This document shows, piece after piece, positions 26,857-36,792 of a DNA stretch of 64,000 bases; within the stretch, counting starts at the first letter, position 1; the number at the start of each line of letters is the position of its first letter. Origin of the DNA: Xenophilus sp003671765 (GTDB taxonomy: Bacteria; Pseudomonadota; Gammaproteobacteria; Burkholderiales; Burkholderiaceae_C). Location: assembly GCA_051414805.1 (NCBI GenBank), contig CP166702.1:3720001-3784000 (forward strand), written 5' to 3'. The notes under the pieces are model-generated. The model saw only the letters and a list, made by a program, of their open reading frames with translations, had not been told where the DNA came from and made no database searches. A program made the position numbers and the translations under genes.

Positions 26857-27597
26857 ATGGACCGTTTGATCTACACCGCGATGAGCGGCGCCAGCGCCGC
26901 CGCACAGCGCCAGGCGGTGCTGGCCAACAACCTCGCGAACGCATCGACGCAGGGCTTTCGCGCCGAGCTGTCGGCTTTTCGCGCGGTGCCGCTGCGCGGC
27001 GAAGGGGCCACGACGCGGGTCTTCACCGTCGAAGCGACCACCGGCCATGACACGCGCACCGGATCGGTCGAGCGCACCGGCCGTGACCTGGACCTGGCAG
27101 CGCAGGGGCAGGCCTGGTTCGCGGTGCAAGGGCTGGACGGTACCGAGGCCTACACCCGCGGCGGCGCCCTGCAGGTGTCGTCCGAGGGAACGCTGGTCAA
27201 CAGTTCCGGCCTGGTGGTGCTGTCCGACGGCGGTGCGCCGATCGACGTGCCCCAGGGCGCACAGATCGCCATCGGCACCGACGGCACCGTCACCGCCAAG
27301 ACCGACGGCCAGCCGGGCGCGACGCTCGGGCGCATCAAGCTCGCCACCGAGGACGCCGAGAACCGGCTGCAGCGCGGCGAGGACGGCCTGTTCCGCACCG
27401 CCACGCAGGAGCCGCTGGCCGCCGACGCCACGGCCCGCGTGGAATCCGGCGCGCTCGAGGGCTCCAACGTCAATCCCGTCGAAGCGATGGTCGGCATGAT
27501 CGCCGCCGCCCGCCAGTTCGACCAGCAGATGCGCCTCCTGCAGAACACCGAGACCGCCGACAAGACCGCTTCGCAATTGCTGAGCGTGCAGGGCTGA
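26857..27597 (+). CDS. flgF: Flagellar proximal rod protein FlgF
   Basis: FlgF is a rod subunit between FlgC and FlgG. The 246-residue product starts MDRLIYTAMSGASAAAQRQA, with LANNLANASTQGFRAELSAF, and ends with the helix NPVEAMVGMIAAARQFDQQM. It lies between flgE and flgG with about 20-base gaps. Confidence 0.97.
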   Translation: MDRLIYTAMSGASAAAQRQAVLANNLANASTQGFRAELSAFRAVPLRGEGATTRVFTVEATTGHDTRTGSVERTGRDLDLAAQGQAWFAVQGLDGTEAYTRGGALQVSSEGTLVNSSGLVVLSDGGAPIDVPQGAQIAIGTDGTVTAKTDGQPGATLGRIKLATEDAENRLQRGEDGLFRTATQEPLAADATARVESGALEGSNVNPVEAMVGMIAAARQFDQQMRLLQNTETADKTASQLLSVQG

Positions 27598-27617
27598 ACC
27601 CCACCACCGGACCCGAC

Positions 27618-28400
27618 ATGATCAACTCCCTCTGGATCTCGAAGACCGGGATGGAAGCCCAGCAGACACAGCTGGACGTCATCTCGCACAACCTCGCGAA
27701 CGTCTCGACCACCGGCTTCAAGCGCGCCAATGCGGTGTTCGAGGACCTGATGTATCAGAACCTGCGCCAGGTCGGCGCCAACAGTACCGAACAGTCCCAG
27801 CTGCCCACCGGGCTGCAGCTCGGCCTGGGGGTTCGCACCGTCGCCACGAGCCGCGCCTTCACGCAAGGCAGCATGCAGCAGACCAACAACCAGCTCGACG
27901 TCGCGATCAAGGGCAACGGCTTCTTCCAGGTGACGATGCCCGACGGCACGACCGGCTACACGCGCGACGGCTCGTTCCAGGTCGATGCACAGGGCCGCAT
28001 CGTGACCTCCTCGGGCCTGCCCGTGGCCAACGGCATCACCGTGCCGCCGACGGCAACCAACGTGAGCATCGCCAATGACGGCACGGTCACGGCGACGGTG
28101 AGCGGCAATGCCACGCCGCAGAATCTCGGCACCCTGGCGCTGGCCCACTTCATCAATCCGGCCGGCCTGGAGCCCAAGGGCGAGAACCTGTTCGCCGAGA
28201 CTGCCGCCTCCGGCCAGCCCAACGGTGGCACCGCCGGGACCAACGGTCTGGGCACGATCATGCAGGGCTACCTGGAAACGTCCAACGTCAACGTGGTGCA
28301 GGAACTGGTGTCCATGATCCAGACCCAGCGCGCCTACGAGATGAACTCCAAGGCGATCCAGACCAGCGACCAGATGCTGCAGAAGCTCGGGCAGCTGTGA
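27618..28400 (+). CDS. flgG: Flagellar distal rod protein FlgG
   Basis: FlgG forms the distal rod crossing the periplasm. The 260-residue product begins MINSLWISKTGMEAQQTQLD and has VISHNLANVSTTGFKRANAVF, the SSGLPV segment, and the C-terminal SNVNVVQELVSMIQTQRAYE. Length of 260 is the strict family norm. Its stop overlaps the flgH start codon. Confidence 0.98.
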   Translation: MINSLWISKTGMEAQQTQLDVISHNLANVSTTGFKRANAVFEDLMYQNLRQVGANSTEQSQLPTGLQLGLGVRTVATSRAFTQGSMQQTNNQLDVAIKGNGFFQVTMPDGTTGYTRDGSFQVDAQGRIVTSSGLPVANGITVPPTATNVSIANDGTVTATVSGNATPQNLGTLALAHFINPAGLEPKGENLFAETAASGQPNGGTAGTNGLGTIMQGYLETSNVNVVQELVSMIQTQRAYEMNSKAIQTSDQMLQKLGQL

Positions 28401-29107
28401 TGGTCCATCGCTTCGCCATCGCGCCGCGCCTGGCGCCTGTCGTCGGAGCCGGTGCCCTCGCACTGCTGTGCGCCGGCTGCTCCACACTGGCCAACACGCC
28501 GCAGGTGGACATGCCGGACACCAAGACCCCGCAGGTGCTGCGAACCAACCCGGCCGTCGCTCGCCCGAGCAACGGCAGCCTGTTCCAAACCGCCAGCTAC
28601 CGGCCTCTCTTCGAGGACCGGCGTGCACGCATGGCCGGCGACACGGTGACCATCAACATCATCGAGAACGTGTCGGCGAGCCAGAAGTCGACGTCCACGA
28701 TCGACAAGAAGAGCGGCATCGACAGCAGCATCAGCGCCGTGCCGTTCCTGTCGGCCAACTCCTTCACGCGCGCCAGCGCGACCGCCGGCTCCACGCACAA
28801 CTTCGCCGGCAAGGGCGGCACCGAGAGCGCCAACACCTTCCACGGCTCGATCACGGCGACGGTGGTCGACGTGCAGCCCAACGGCCACCTGGTGGTCACC
28901 GGCGAGAAGCAGATCGGCGTGAACGAGAACGTCGACGTGCTGCGCTTCTCCGGCACGATCGACCCGCGGGCGATCCAGACCGGCAGCGTCGTGAGCTCGA
29001 CCCAGGTCGCCAACGTGCGCATCGAGTCCCGCGGGCGCGGTGCGCAGGGAGAGGCGCAGGTGATGCCCTGGCTGGGCCGCTTCTTCATGAGCGTGCTGCC
29101 GTTCTGA
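28400..29107 (+). CDS. flgH: Flagellar L-ring lipoprotein FlgH
   Basis: FlgH forms the outer-membrane bushing of the rod. The 235-residue product has a lipoprotein signal with lipobox LCAGC, putting the acylated Cys at residue 27, then the family segments FQTASYRPLFEDRRARMAGD, TVTINIIENVSASQKS and TGSVVSSTQVANVRIESRGR. A GTG codon directly before the ATG is also possible as start. The start overlaps flgG by one base. Confidence 0.97.
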   Translation: MVHRFAIAPRLAPVVGAGALALLCAGCSTLANTPQVDMPDTKTPQVLRTNPAVARPSNGSLFQTASYRPLFEDRRARMAGDTVTINIIENVSASQKSTSTIDKKSGIDSSISAVPFLSANSFTRASATAGSTHNFAGKGGTESANTFHGSITATVVDVQPNGHLVVTGEKQIGVNENVDVLRFSGTIDPRAIQTGSVVSSTQVANVRIESRGRGAQGEAQVMPWLGRFFMSVLPF

Positions 29108-29118
29108 GTGCTACTTCC

Positions 29119-30234
29119 ATGACAGGCATGTCCCGATTCCTCGCCGCCGTGGCGATCCTCATTTCCTTTGTCGCCGCGCCAGCGCATGCCCTTCGCATCA
29201 AGGAAGTGGCGGCCGTGCAGGGCGTGCGCAGCAACCAGCTGACCGGCTACGGCCTGGTCGTCGGCCTGGACGGCACGGGCGACCAGACCACCCAGATGCC
29301 CTACACGACGCAGAGCGTCGCGAACTACCTCCAGCAGTTGGGCATCACCCTGCCCGACAACCGCGCCGCGCAGTTGCAGCTCAAGAACGTGGCGGCCGTG
29401 ATCGTGACCGCCGAACTGCCCGCCTTCGCGCAGCCGGGCCAGCAGCTGGACATCAACGTCGCCTCGATGGGCAACGCCAAGTCGCTCAAGGGCGGCGTGC
29501 TGGTGGCCACGCCCTTGCGCGGTGCTGACGGCGAGATCTACGCGCTCGCGCAAGGCAACGTCGTCGTCGGCGGCGCCGGCGCGGCGGCTGGCGGCAGCAA
29601 GGTGCAGATCAACCACCTGAGTGCCGGGCGCGTGCCGGGCGGCGCGCAGGTGGAACGTGCGGTCGCCACCGGCCTGAACGACGGCGACACGATCACCCTG
29701 GGCCTGAACGCGGCCGACTTCCAGACCGCGCGCCGCGTGGCAGAGGCGGTCAACGGCCGCCTCGGCGGCGGCGCCGCACGCGCGCTCGACGGGCGGACGG
29801 TGCAGGTGCGCGCCCCGACCGATCCCAACGCCCGCGTGAGCTTCATCGCCGAACTGGAGGAACTGACGCTCGAACGTTCGGCGCCGGCCGCGAAGGTGGT
29901 CATCAATGCACGCACCGGCTCCATCGTCCTGAACCAGGCGGTCACCCTCAACCCCTGCGCGATCGCGCACGGCAACCTCTCGGTGACGATCAGCAGCACC
30001 CCGGTCATCAGCCAGCCCGCGCCACTCTCGCGGGGGCAGACCGTGGTGGCCGAGCAGGCCAGCATCCAGATCAAGCAGGAACCCGGGATCATGATCCAGG
30101 TGCCCAGTGCGCCGCAGCTGGCGGACGTGGTCCGGGCGCTGAACGCGCTGGGCGCCACGCCGCAAGACCTGCTGGCGATCCTGCAGGCGATCAAGGCCTC
30201 GGGCGCGCTCAACGCCGAGCTCGAGGTGATCTGA
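29119..30234 (+). CDS. flgI: Flagellar P-ring protein FlgI
   Basis: FlgI forms the peptidoglycan-level ring around the rod and is folded with help from FlgA. The 371-residue product has a Sec signal peptide of about 24 residues and then the very conserved VQGVRSNQLTGYGLVVGLDG, GTGDQT, and the C-terminal LVVALNALGATPQDLLAILQ-type segment. Its stop overlaps the flgJ start. Confidence 0.97.
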   Translation: MTGMSRFLAAVAILISFVAAPAHALRIKEVAAVQGVRSNQLTGYGLVVGLDGTGDQTTQMPYTTQSVANYLQQLGITLPDNRAAQLQLKNVAAVIVTAELPAFAQPGQQLDINVASMGNAKSLKGGVLVATPLRGADGEIYALAQGNVVVGGAGAAAGGSKVQINHLSAGRVPGGAQVERAVATGLNDGDTITLGLNAADFQTARRVAEAVNGRLGGGAARALDGRTVQVRAPTDPNARVSFIAELEELTLERSAPAAKVVINARTGSIVLNQAVTLNPCAIAHGNLSVTISSTPVISQPAPLSRGQTVVAEQASIQIKQEPGIMIQVPSAPQLADVVRALNALGATPQDLLAILQAIKASGALNAELEVI

Positions 30235-31100
30235 TGCTTCCGGCGGCCCCTTCAGCCTCAACCGGCCAGGGACTGGCGGCCGATGCGCGCTCGCTCGACG
30301 CGCTCAAGCTGGCGGCCAAGGGCAGTGACCCGAAGGCCGTGCGCGAAGCAGCCAAGCAGTTCGAGTCGCTCTTCATGCGGGAACTCATCAAGAGCATGCG
30401 CGAGGCCACGATGAAATCGGGCCTGATGGACAGCGACGGTGAGAAGCTCGGCACCGATCTGCTGGACCAGCAGTTCGCGGTGCAGTTGGCCGGCATGCCC
30501 GGCGGGCTGACCGACGCGATCACGCGGCAGCTCAGCCAGCAGATCCGCGCCGGCGGACCGGGCACTTCGTCGGTCCCGACGCTCTCGCTGGGGGGCGCAA
30601 CGGGCGCACGCGTGAGGACGAGCGCAACGCAGGAGGGCTTCGTGGCGGAGCACACGTCCGCAGCACAGCGCGTCGCGCAGGACACGGGCATTCCGGCCGA
30701 ATTCATGATCGGCCAGGCGGGACACGAAACCGGCTGGGGCAGAAGCGAGATCCGGCATGGCGATGGCAGCAACTCGTACAACCTCTTCGGCATCAAGGCC
30801 ACCGCCGGCTGGACCGGCAAGGTGGCCACCATCACCACGACCGAGTACATCGATGGCGAGCCGCGCAAGGTGAGCGCCAGGTTCCGGGCCTACGACTCCT
30901 ACGAGGATTCGTTCCGGGACTACGCACGCCTGATCAGCGAGAGCCCCCGTTACGCCCAGGCGCGTGCGAGCACCGGCTCGGCGGCCGCCTATGCGTCGGA
31001 ACTCCAGCGCGCCGGCTACGCCACCGATCCGCATTACGCGTCCAAGCTCAGCCGCGCCATCAACGCCACCGTCCAGCTCCAGCGGGCCCAGCAAGCATGA
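30234..31100 (+). CDS. flgJ: Rod-capping protein and peptidoglycan hydrolase FlgJ
   Basis: FlgJ caps the rod and opens peptidoglycan for it. The 288-residue product combines an N-terminal rod-scaffold domain (AAKQFESLFMRELIKSMREA, DQQFAVQLAGMPGGLTDAI) with a C-terminal glucosaminidase domain starting near residue 145 (GIPAEFMIGQAGHETGWGRS, SYNLFGIKA). The catalytic Glu in GHETGWG is present. This is the two-domain type found in beta- and gammaproteobacteria. Confidence 0.97.
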   Translation: MLPAAPSASTGQGLAADARSLDALKLAAKGSDPKAVREAAKQFESLFMRELIKSMREATMKSGLMDSDGEKLGTDLLDQQFAVQLAGMPGGLTDAITRQLSQQIRAGGPGTSSVPTLSLGGATGARVRTSATQEGFVAEHTSAAQRVAQDTGIPAEFMIGQAGHETGWGRSEIRHGDGSNSYNLFGIKATAGWTGKVATITTTEYIDGEPRKVSARFRAYDSYEDSFRDYARLISESPRYAQARASTGSAAAYASELQRAGYATDPHYASKLSRAINATVQLQRAQQA

Positions 31101-32983
31101 GTTCACTGCTCAACCTCGGCACCCGTGCGCTGCTGGCCAACCAGATCGCCCTGAGCACGACGGGCCACAACATCTCGAACGCCAGCACGGTCGGCTACTC
31201 GCGCCAGACCGCCGTGATGCAGCAGGTGGAGGGCCAGTTCACCGGCGGCGGCTACGTCGGCAAAGGCGTGCAGGTGGGCACGATCGAGCGGGCACACAAC
31301 GAATTCCTCACGCGACAGGCGGCGCTGGCGCGCTCGGTGCAGGCGATGGACAGCACCCGCGCCGACCGGCTCGCGTCGCTGGAAGACATCTTCCAGGGCG
31401 GCAAGAGCGGCCTCGGCGCATCGGTCAACGACCTGATCAACGCCTTTTCCGACATCGCCAGCACGCCGACCGACGTCACCGCACGCAACGTGGTGCTGGC
31501 CCGCGCGCAGGAGATGAGCGCGCGCTTCCAGAACGCGCAATCGCAATTGGACGACCTGCAGCACGGCGTGAACGACCAGCTCGGCGACGCCGTCCGCACG
31601 GTCAACAGCCTCGCTTCGCGCATCGCCGAGCTCAACGGGCAGATCCAGCGCGCGCAGGGCGGCGGCCAGCCACCCAACGACCTGCTCGACCAGCGCGACC
31701 TGCTCGTGCGGCAGCTCAACGATCAGGTGCAGGCCACCACGGTCGAGGCCGACGACGGCAGCCTGAACATCTTCGTCGGCAGCCAGGCGCTGGTGCTGGG
31801 CACGGGCACTGCGGCCATCGGCCTGCAGGGTGCCGCCAACGGCAGCAGCGTACTCACGATCTCGCGCGGCGCGGTGACCGTGGCACTGGACGAGAACACC
31901 CTGGGCGGCGGCGCGGTGGCCGGGCTGCTGCGTTTCCAGAACAGCGACCTGGCCGCCGGCCGTGACGGGCTGGGCCGACTGGCGCTCGCCCTCACGACCA
32001 CGGTCAATGCACAGCACGGCGTCGGGGTGGACCTCGACGGCAACAGCGGCACCGACTTCTTCAAGCCGATCGCCCTTCCCGACGCCCTGGCGGCCACGAC
32101 CAACACCGGCAACGCCTCGATCGGCGCGAGCGTGGCCGACGCGAGCGCGCTGTCGGCATCGTCGTACCGGATCGCCTTCGGAGCCGGCGGGGCCGTGCAG
32201 GTGACGCGGCTGTCGGACGGCAAGCTGAGCAGCTTTGCCGGGCCGCTGCCGATCGTGGTGGACGGGCTGAACATCGCGCTCCAGGCCGGCGGCGCGGCCG
32301 CGGGCGACAGCTTCGTGCTCAATCCCTACGCCAGCGCCGCCGGCGGCGTTGCGACGGCGGTGTCGTCGCCGCGCCAGATCGCGGCGGCCAGCCCGGTCGA
32401 GGCGCGCGTCGGCTCGACCAACGCGGGCACCCTGGCCGTCGCGGGCCTCGCAGCCTCGCGTGCCGATGTCAACCTGAGCGCACCCGTCACTCTGACCTTC
32501 ACCTCGTCGGGCACTTTCGACGTGTCGGGCACCGGCACCGGCAATCCCACCGGCGTGGCCTACACCGCCGGCTCGACCATCAGCTACAACGGCTGGACAC
32601 TCACGCTCAACGGCGCGCCCAAGGCCGGCGACACCATCACGGTGCAGGCCGCCACCCCCGGCTACAGCGCACTCAACGCGGGCAACGCGACGGCGCTGCT
32701 GAACCTGCGCGACCTCGCGACCTTCGACGGCGCCAAGCTCTCCGACGGCTACGCCAGCCTGATGGCCGACATCGGCGTGCGCAGCCAGAGTGCGCAGTAC
32801 GCGGCCAGCGTGTCGTCGTCGATCGCCTCCAGCCTGGAGAGCGAACGCGCCAATAGCGCCGGCGTCAACCTCGACGAGGAGGCGGCCAAGCTGCTCCAGT
32901 ACCAGCAGGCCTACCAGGCGTCGGCCAAGATGATCCAGATTGCGCAGAACATCTTCGACTCCCTGCTGCAGGGCATGAACTGA
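31097..32983 (+). CDS. flgK: Hook-filament junction protein FlgK
   Basis: FlgK is the first hook-associated protein. The 628-residue product starts with SSLLNLGTRALLANQIALST, GHNISNASTVGYSRQTAVMQ and ends NLDEEAAKLLQYQQAYQASA, MIQIAQNIFDSLLQ. The middle is a long Ala/Ser/Thr-rich variable domain. It overlaps flgJ by 4 bases, so in this genome it is at least partly transcribed with the rod genes rather than only from a late promoter. Confidence 0.97.
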   Translation: MSSLLNLGTRALLANQIALSTTGHNISNASTVGYSRQTAVMQQVEGQFTGGGYVGKGVQVGTIERAHNEFLTRQAALARSVQAMDSTRADRLASLEDIFQGGKSGLGASVNDLINAFSDIASTPTDVTARNVVLARAQEMSARFQNAQSQLDDLQHGVNDQLGDAVRTVNSLASRIAELNGQIQRAQGGGQPPNDLLDQRDLLVRQLNDQVQATTVEADDGSLNIFVGSQALVLGTGTAAIGLQGAANGSSVLTISRGAVTVALDENTLGGGAVAGLLRFQNSDLAAGRDGLGRLALALTTTVNAQHGVGVDLDGNSGTDFFKPIALPDALAATTNTGNASIGASVADASALSASSYRIAFGAGGAVQVTRLSDGKLSSFAGPLPIVVDGLNIALQAGGAAAGDSFVLNPYASAAGGVATAVSSPRQIAAASPVEARVGSTNAGTLAVAGLAASRADVNLSAPVTLTFTSSGTFDVSGTGTGNPTGVAYTAGSTISYNGWTLTLNGAPKAGDTITVQAATPGYSALNAGNATALLNLRDLATFDGAKLSDGYASLMADIGVRSQSAQYAASVSSSIASSLESERANSAGVNLDEEAAKLLQYQQAYQASAKMIQIAQNIFDSLLQGMN

Positions 32984-33011
32984 GGTCGCCGGACCCCAAA
33001 GGCAAAAACAC

Positions 33012-34208
33012 ATGGCGGGCTACACCACGCGCATCTCCACCGCGAACACCTACGACAATGCCGTCGGGCAGCTTATGTCGCGGCAGTCCACGCTCTCGCA
33101 GCTGCAGGCGCAGCTGAGCGCCAGCAAGCGGGTGCTGCGGCCCAGCGACGACCCCACGGCGGCGGCGCAGGCCGAGCGCGCGACCACCCGGCAGTCGCGC
33201 GTGGTCAGCGAGCAGCGCGCGCTGGAGGTGCAGCGCAATGCGATCACCGAAGCCGAGTCCACGCTGGGCAGCGCGGTGTCGGCGGTGCAGGATTTCCGGA
33301 CGCTGGTGGTGCAGGCGGGCAACGGCGCGCTGTCGGTCACCGACCGCGCCAGCATCGCTCAGCAGCTCGTGACACTGCGCGACCAGATCCTCGGCTACGC
33401 CAACACCAGGGACAGCAACGGACTGCCGCTGTTCGCAGGCCTGGGCAGTACCGCCACGCCCTTCGTCGACAGCGGCGGCGTCAGCTTCGATGGCATCTCC
33501 GGGCAGGCCGGTGCGTCGGACGTCGGCGTGCCGAGCGCGCTGGACGGCTTCGCCACCTGGATGGACGTGCCCACGGGCAACGGCGTCTTCACCATCGCCC
33601 AGACGGGCACGGCCGTGAACGTGTCCACCGACGCCGGCCAGGTGCGGTCCCCGGCAGAGCTGACCGGGCACAGCTATCGCGTCCAGTTCAGCACGAGCGG
33701 CGGTGCGACGACCTACGACATCCTCGACCTGACCAGCGGCACCGCAGTGCAGACCGCGCAGCCCTACACGCCCGGGCAATCGATCAGCTTCGACGGCATC
33801 TCCTTCACCGCCAACGGCACGCCGGCGGCAGGCGACGTGCTGACCGTCGCACCGAGCAGCCGTACCAGCCTGTTCAACGTGCTCGACCAGGCGATCGCGG
33901 CGGTGCGCGAACGCAGCGGCGCGTCGCTGACACAGGGCACGACCCAGGCGTTGGCCCAGATCGACTCTGGAATGGCGCGTCTTTCCGCCTCGCGCGGACG
34001 CGCGGGCGACCTGCTCAATCAGGTCGACAACATCGCGAGCCGGCAGGAGTCCCGCGCGGTGCAACTCGAGGCCGACCGCTCGCGTGCGGAGGACCTGGAC
34101 GTCGTGAAGGCCCTGTCGGACTTCCAGACGCAGCAGACCGCTTATTCCGCGGCGCTCGGCTCGTACGCGCAGATCCAGAAGCTCTCCCTCTTCAACTTCA
34201 TCACCTGA
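33012..34208 (+). CDS. flgL: Hook-filament junction protein FlgL
   Basis: FlgL is the second hook-associated protein, joining FlgK to the filament. The 398-residue product has the flagellin-like N-terminal helix (TYDNAVGQLMSRQSTLSQLQ, SASKRVLRPSDDPTAAAQAE) and C-terminal helix (DVVKALSDFQTQQTAYSAAL). It starts 28 bases after flgK and is followed after only 9 bases by an HDOD-domain gene. Confidence 0.96.
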   Translation: MAGYTTRISTANTYDNAVGQLMSRQSTLSQLQAQLSASKRVLRPSDDPTAAAQAERATTRQSRVVSEQRALEVQRNAITEAESTLGSAVSAVQDFRTLVVQAGNGALSVTDRASIAQQLVTLRDQILGYANTRDSNGLPLFAGLGSTATPFVDSGGVSFDGISGQAGASDVGVPSALDGFATWMDVPTGNGVFTIAQTGTAVNVSTDAGQVRSPAELTGHSYRVQFSTSGGATTYDILDLTSGTAVQTAQPYTPGQSISFDGISFTANGTPAAGDVLTVAPSSRTSLFNVLDQAIAAVRERSGASLTQGTTQALAQIDSGMARLSASRGRAGDLLNQVDNIASRQESRAVQLEADRSRAEDLDVVKALSDFQTQQTAYSAALGSYAQIQKLSLFNFIT

Positions 34209-34217
34209 TCGTTCGCG

Positions 34218-35453
34218 ATGGCCCAATCGGTCCTCGGCAGCGTTGCGCTGCATTACCGCGCGCTGTGGTCCAGGAAGCGCCAGCTGGCAGGCGTCCAGCT
34301 CTTCGTCGAGGAAGTCTCGCCCGGCGCCGAGGGCAGTCACCTTCTTCGGACGGTCTCGGAGCTGTGGTCGGGCGAGTCGCCGCCGGTGCTGCTGTCGGCG
34401 CGGCACCCGCAGTTGATGCAGGAGCTGCTCGCCCATGCAGGCGCGCAGGACCCGGGGATCGAGGTGCCGGCCCGCTGGCTCGCGCTGGGCGCAACGCCCG
34501 GTGCGGTGAACGCGGCGCGCGAGCGCGGTGCCCGGCTTGTCGTTTCAGGGTCGCCGTCCGAGTTGCGCGCGCTGGGCGACAAGGCGCGTGCCTTCGACCG
34601 CCAGTGCGTGCAGCTCGACACCGAGGACGCGGCGCAGGCCCTGCGGGCGTCGATGCAGGCGCGCGAGGACGCGGCGCGCGGCCGCTTCGGCTCGACCGCC
34701 GTCGCGAGCCCCGTGCCGCCCGGCAGCCTGGTGGTCGGGGCCGCCGGCCGCGCACTGGTCGAACACGCGCTGGACCAGCAGGGCGCCTGGGCCGTGGCCG
34801 GCTGGCCGGCCGAAGACATCCTGCACCGCTTCAACGGCCACCCGGTGCCCCCCACCCGGCGCGCGATCCTGCGTGTGATGACTGCCCTGGATCAGGAACA
34901 GTCGCTCGACAGGATCGAGTACCTGCTGGCCCAGGAGGCCAGCCTCGCCTACCGGCTCCTCGCCTACCTCAACTCCGCCGGGCTTGGCCTGCGCAACGGC
35001 GTGGCCTCGCTTCGGCACGGCGTGATGATGCTGGGCTATCGCACGCTCAACGGCTGGCTCGCCGAACAGCTCACGACCGCCAGCGAGGACCGCGACCTCG
35101 ACCCGGTGAATCTCGGACTGGGCCTGCGCGCAGCGCTGGCGGCGGAGCTCATGGACGCGGGGGTGGAAGACGAGTTGCGGCACGAGGTGTTCCTCACGGG
35201 CATGCTGTCGCAGATCGACGCCCTGCAGGGCCAGCCCCTGCGCGCGCTTCTCGCGCGCATCCCCCTGCCCGAACGGGTGCCCGATGCGCTGGTTCGAGGC
35301 ACGGGCCCCTATGCAGCCGTGCTTCGCCTCGCACAGGCGATGGAGCGCGATCCGTCGCACTCGCTGCTCAACCCGACGGAGGCGGCCGGCCTCACGCTGG
35401 AGGAGTCGAATCGAGCGTTGCTGAGGATATTGAGCGCTGCATCGGCCCCCTGA
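34218..35453 (+). CDS. EAL-like/HDOD-domain signalling protein 1
   Basis: The 411-residue product has the two-part architecture of the YuxH type. An N-terminal half (about residues 1-195) resembles an EAL fold but lacks a recognisable EAL motif and metal ligands. The HDOD domain (about 200-400) shows RRAILRVMTALDQEQSLDRI, QEASLAYRLLAYLNSAGLGL and the helix LRHGVMMLGYRTLNGWLAEQ. Such proteins are thought to act as non-catalytic signalling scaffolds, often tied to c-di-GMP. It starts 9 bases after flgL and so is probably transcribed with the hook genes. Its sequence is more diverged than the two minus-strand relatives nearby. Confidence 0.85.
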   Translation: MAQSVLGSVALHYRALWSRKRQLAGVQLFVEEVSPGAEGSHLLRTVSELWSGESPPVLLSARHPQLMQELLAHAGAQDPGIEVPARWLALGATPGAVNAARERGARLVVSGSPSELRALGDKARAFDRQCVQLDTEDAAQALRASMQAREDAARGRFGSTAVASPVPPGSLVVGAAGRALVEHALDQQGAWAVAGWPAEDILHRFNGHPVPPTRRAILRVMTALDQEQSLDRIEYLLAQEASLAYRLLAYLNSAGLGLRNGVASLRHGVMMLGYRTLNGWLAEQLTTASEDRDLDPVNLGLGLRAALAAELMDAGVEDELRHEVFLTGMLSQIDALQGQPLRALLARIPLPERVPDALVRGTGPYAAVLRLAQAMERDPSHSLLNPTEAAGLTLEESNRALLRILSAASAP

Positions 35454-35503
35454 GTCCGCGCGTGCCGCCGCGAGGTCCGCCGGCGGCCACCGGCCCTGCA
35501 CGT

Positions 35504-36751
35504 CTATCTGGCCCCCAGGCTTTCGACCTCGTCGGCCCAGACGAGCGCCTGAAGGTGCGCCCAGTTGACCTGGTGGTTGGACAGCTGCAGTTCCCCGGCA
35601 GCGCGTGCGAAAGCCCCCTCGTCGCCGCTTTCGCAGGCCTTCGCCAAGTCGAGGAATGGTGCGAACGGCCCGACGTTCTCGAGCAGTGCACGGTTGACGT
35701 CCGCCGGCAGGTTCATGGACACCATGGCCTCGGCCATGGGCACGCCAACCAGGGTGTCCAGCATGGAGAACAGGCCGACGAGGAAGGCATCGTCGCAGGC
35801 CTCGGGCGGCAGCAGGTCCGTGGCGAGCAATTCCATCAGGCGGGCACGCACCACTGCCGTGCTGCCGGCCGCGGGCGCCGCACCACCTGCGCGCGTGCTG
35901 GTCATCAAGAGCGCTGCCCATCGGAACAGGCGGTTGAAGCCCAGGATCATCACGGCGTGGCGGAAGGAGGTGATCTCCGTGCTCAGCCCGAAGCCGCAGG
36001 AATTGATGAAGCGCAGCAGCTTGAAGGACAGGGTGGGATCGTGCTTGAGGAAGGCCTCGATCTCGGCAACCTCCGCTTCCGTGCGCACCAGGTTCATGAG
36101 TCGGATCACCGAGTGCTGCGAAGCCTGCACGCTGCTGTCGCGCACCACGGTCGGCTGCGCGAACCAATGCCCCTGAAAGTAGCGCACGCCCATCTTGCGC
36201 AGCGCTTCATGCTGCTCGCCGTCGCGCACGTTCTGGGCCACGATCTCGGCCTTGGAGCGCTCGCGCGCCGCGCGCACCGTGCGCTCGATCCACTGCGCAT
36301 CCAACTGCTGGAGGTCCAGCATGATGTAGGACACCAGGGGCAGCCAGCTCGCGTAGGCGGGCTGCAGCACGCGATGGTCCAGCGCCAGCCTGAAGCCGTC
36401 CTTGCGGGCCTTCAGAAGAATGTCGCGCCGGATGGCCACGCCCTCCTTGGTGAGGGGTTCGTCCTGCGGAATCTGCAGCACCGCCTTGTGCGGGTCGAGG
36501 ATGTCGAGGTGACCGTCGGCCATGATCTCGAAGCTGCAATGGACGAACACGGTCTTGCTGCCCGCCAGTGCTTCCGAACCGGTCTCGGACAAGGCCTCGA
36601 AGAGCATGGCGTTGTCATTGGCTGCCGCGCGTGGACGCTCGAACAACGCATAGCCGACGATCTTGCGGCTGGCGTCCACGATGGCCTGTCGGGCGATGGC
36701 CGCGCTCGGCCGGTCGGTGCGGGTGTCGGCGGCGGTGACAGGGATTGTCAT
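35504..36751 (-). CDS. EAL-like/HDOD-domain signalling protein 2
   Basis: The 415-residue product has a degenerate EAL half (IARQAIVDASRKIVGYALFE, where EAL would be expected but is absent) and an HDOD domain from about residue 210 (VIRLMNLVRTEAEVAEIEAF, LKHDPTLSFKLLRFINSCGF, FRHAVMILGFNRLFRWAALL). It is clearly paralogous to the gene at 40145-41428; both share AKACESGDEG near the C-terminus. A sigma-28 promoter match lies 42 bases upstream. Its role is unknown, but expression with late flagellar genes is predicted. Confidence 0.88.
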   Translation of the reverse strand: MTIPVTAADTRTDRPSAAIARQAIVDASRKIVGYALFERPRAAANDNAMLFEALSETGSEALAGSKTVFVHCSFEIMADGHLDILDPHKAVLQIPQDEPLTKEGVAIRRDILLKARKDGFRLALDHRVLQPAYASWLPLVSYIMLDLQQLDAQWIERTVRAARERSKAEIVAQNVRDGEQHEALRKMGVRYFQGHWFAQPTVVRDSSVQASQHSVIRLMNLVRTEAEVAEIEAFLKHDPTLSFKLLRFINSCGFGLSTEITSFRHAVMILGFNRLFRWAALLMTSTRAGGAAPAAGSTAVVRARLMELLATDLLPPEACDDAFLVGLFSMLDTLVGVPMAEAMVSMNLPADVNRALLENVGPFAPFLDLAKACESGDEGAFARAAGELQLSNHQVNWAHLQALVWADEVESLGAR

Positions 36752-36792
36752 GGTGGTATCGGCAGCGAGGGAAAACCCGTCGGTTCAGTGTT

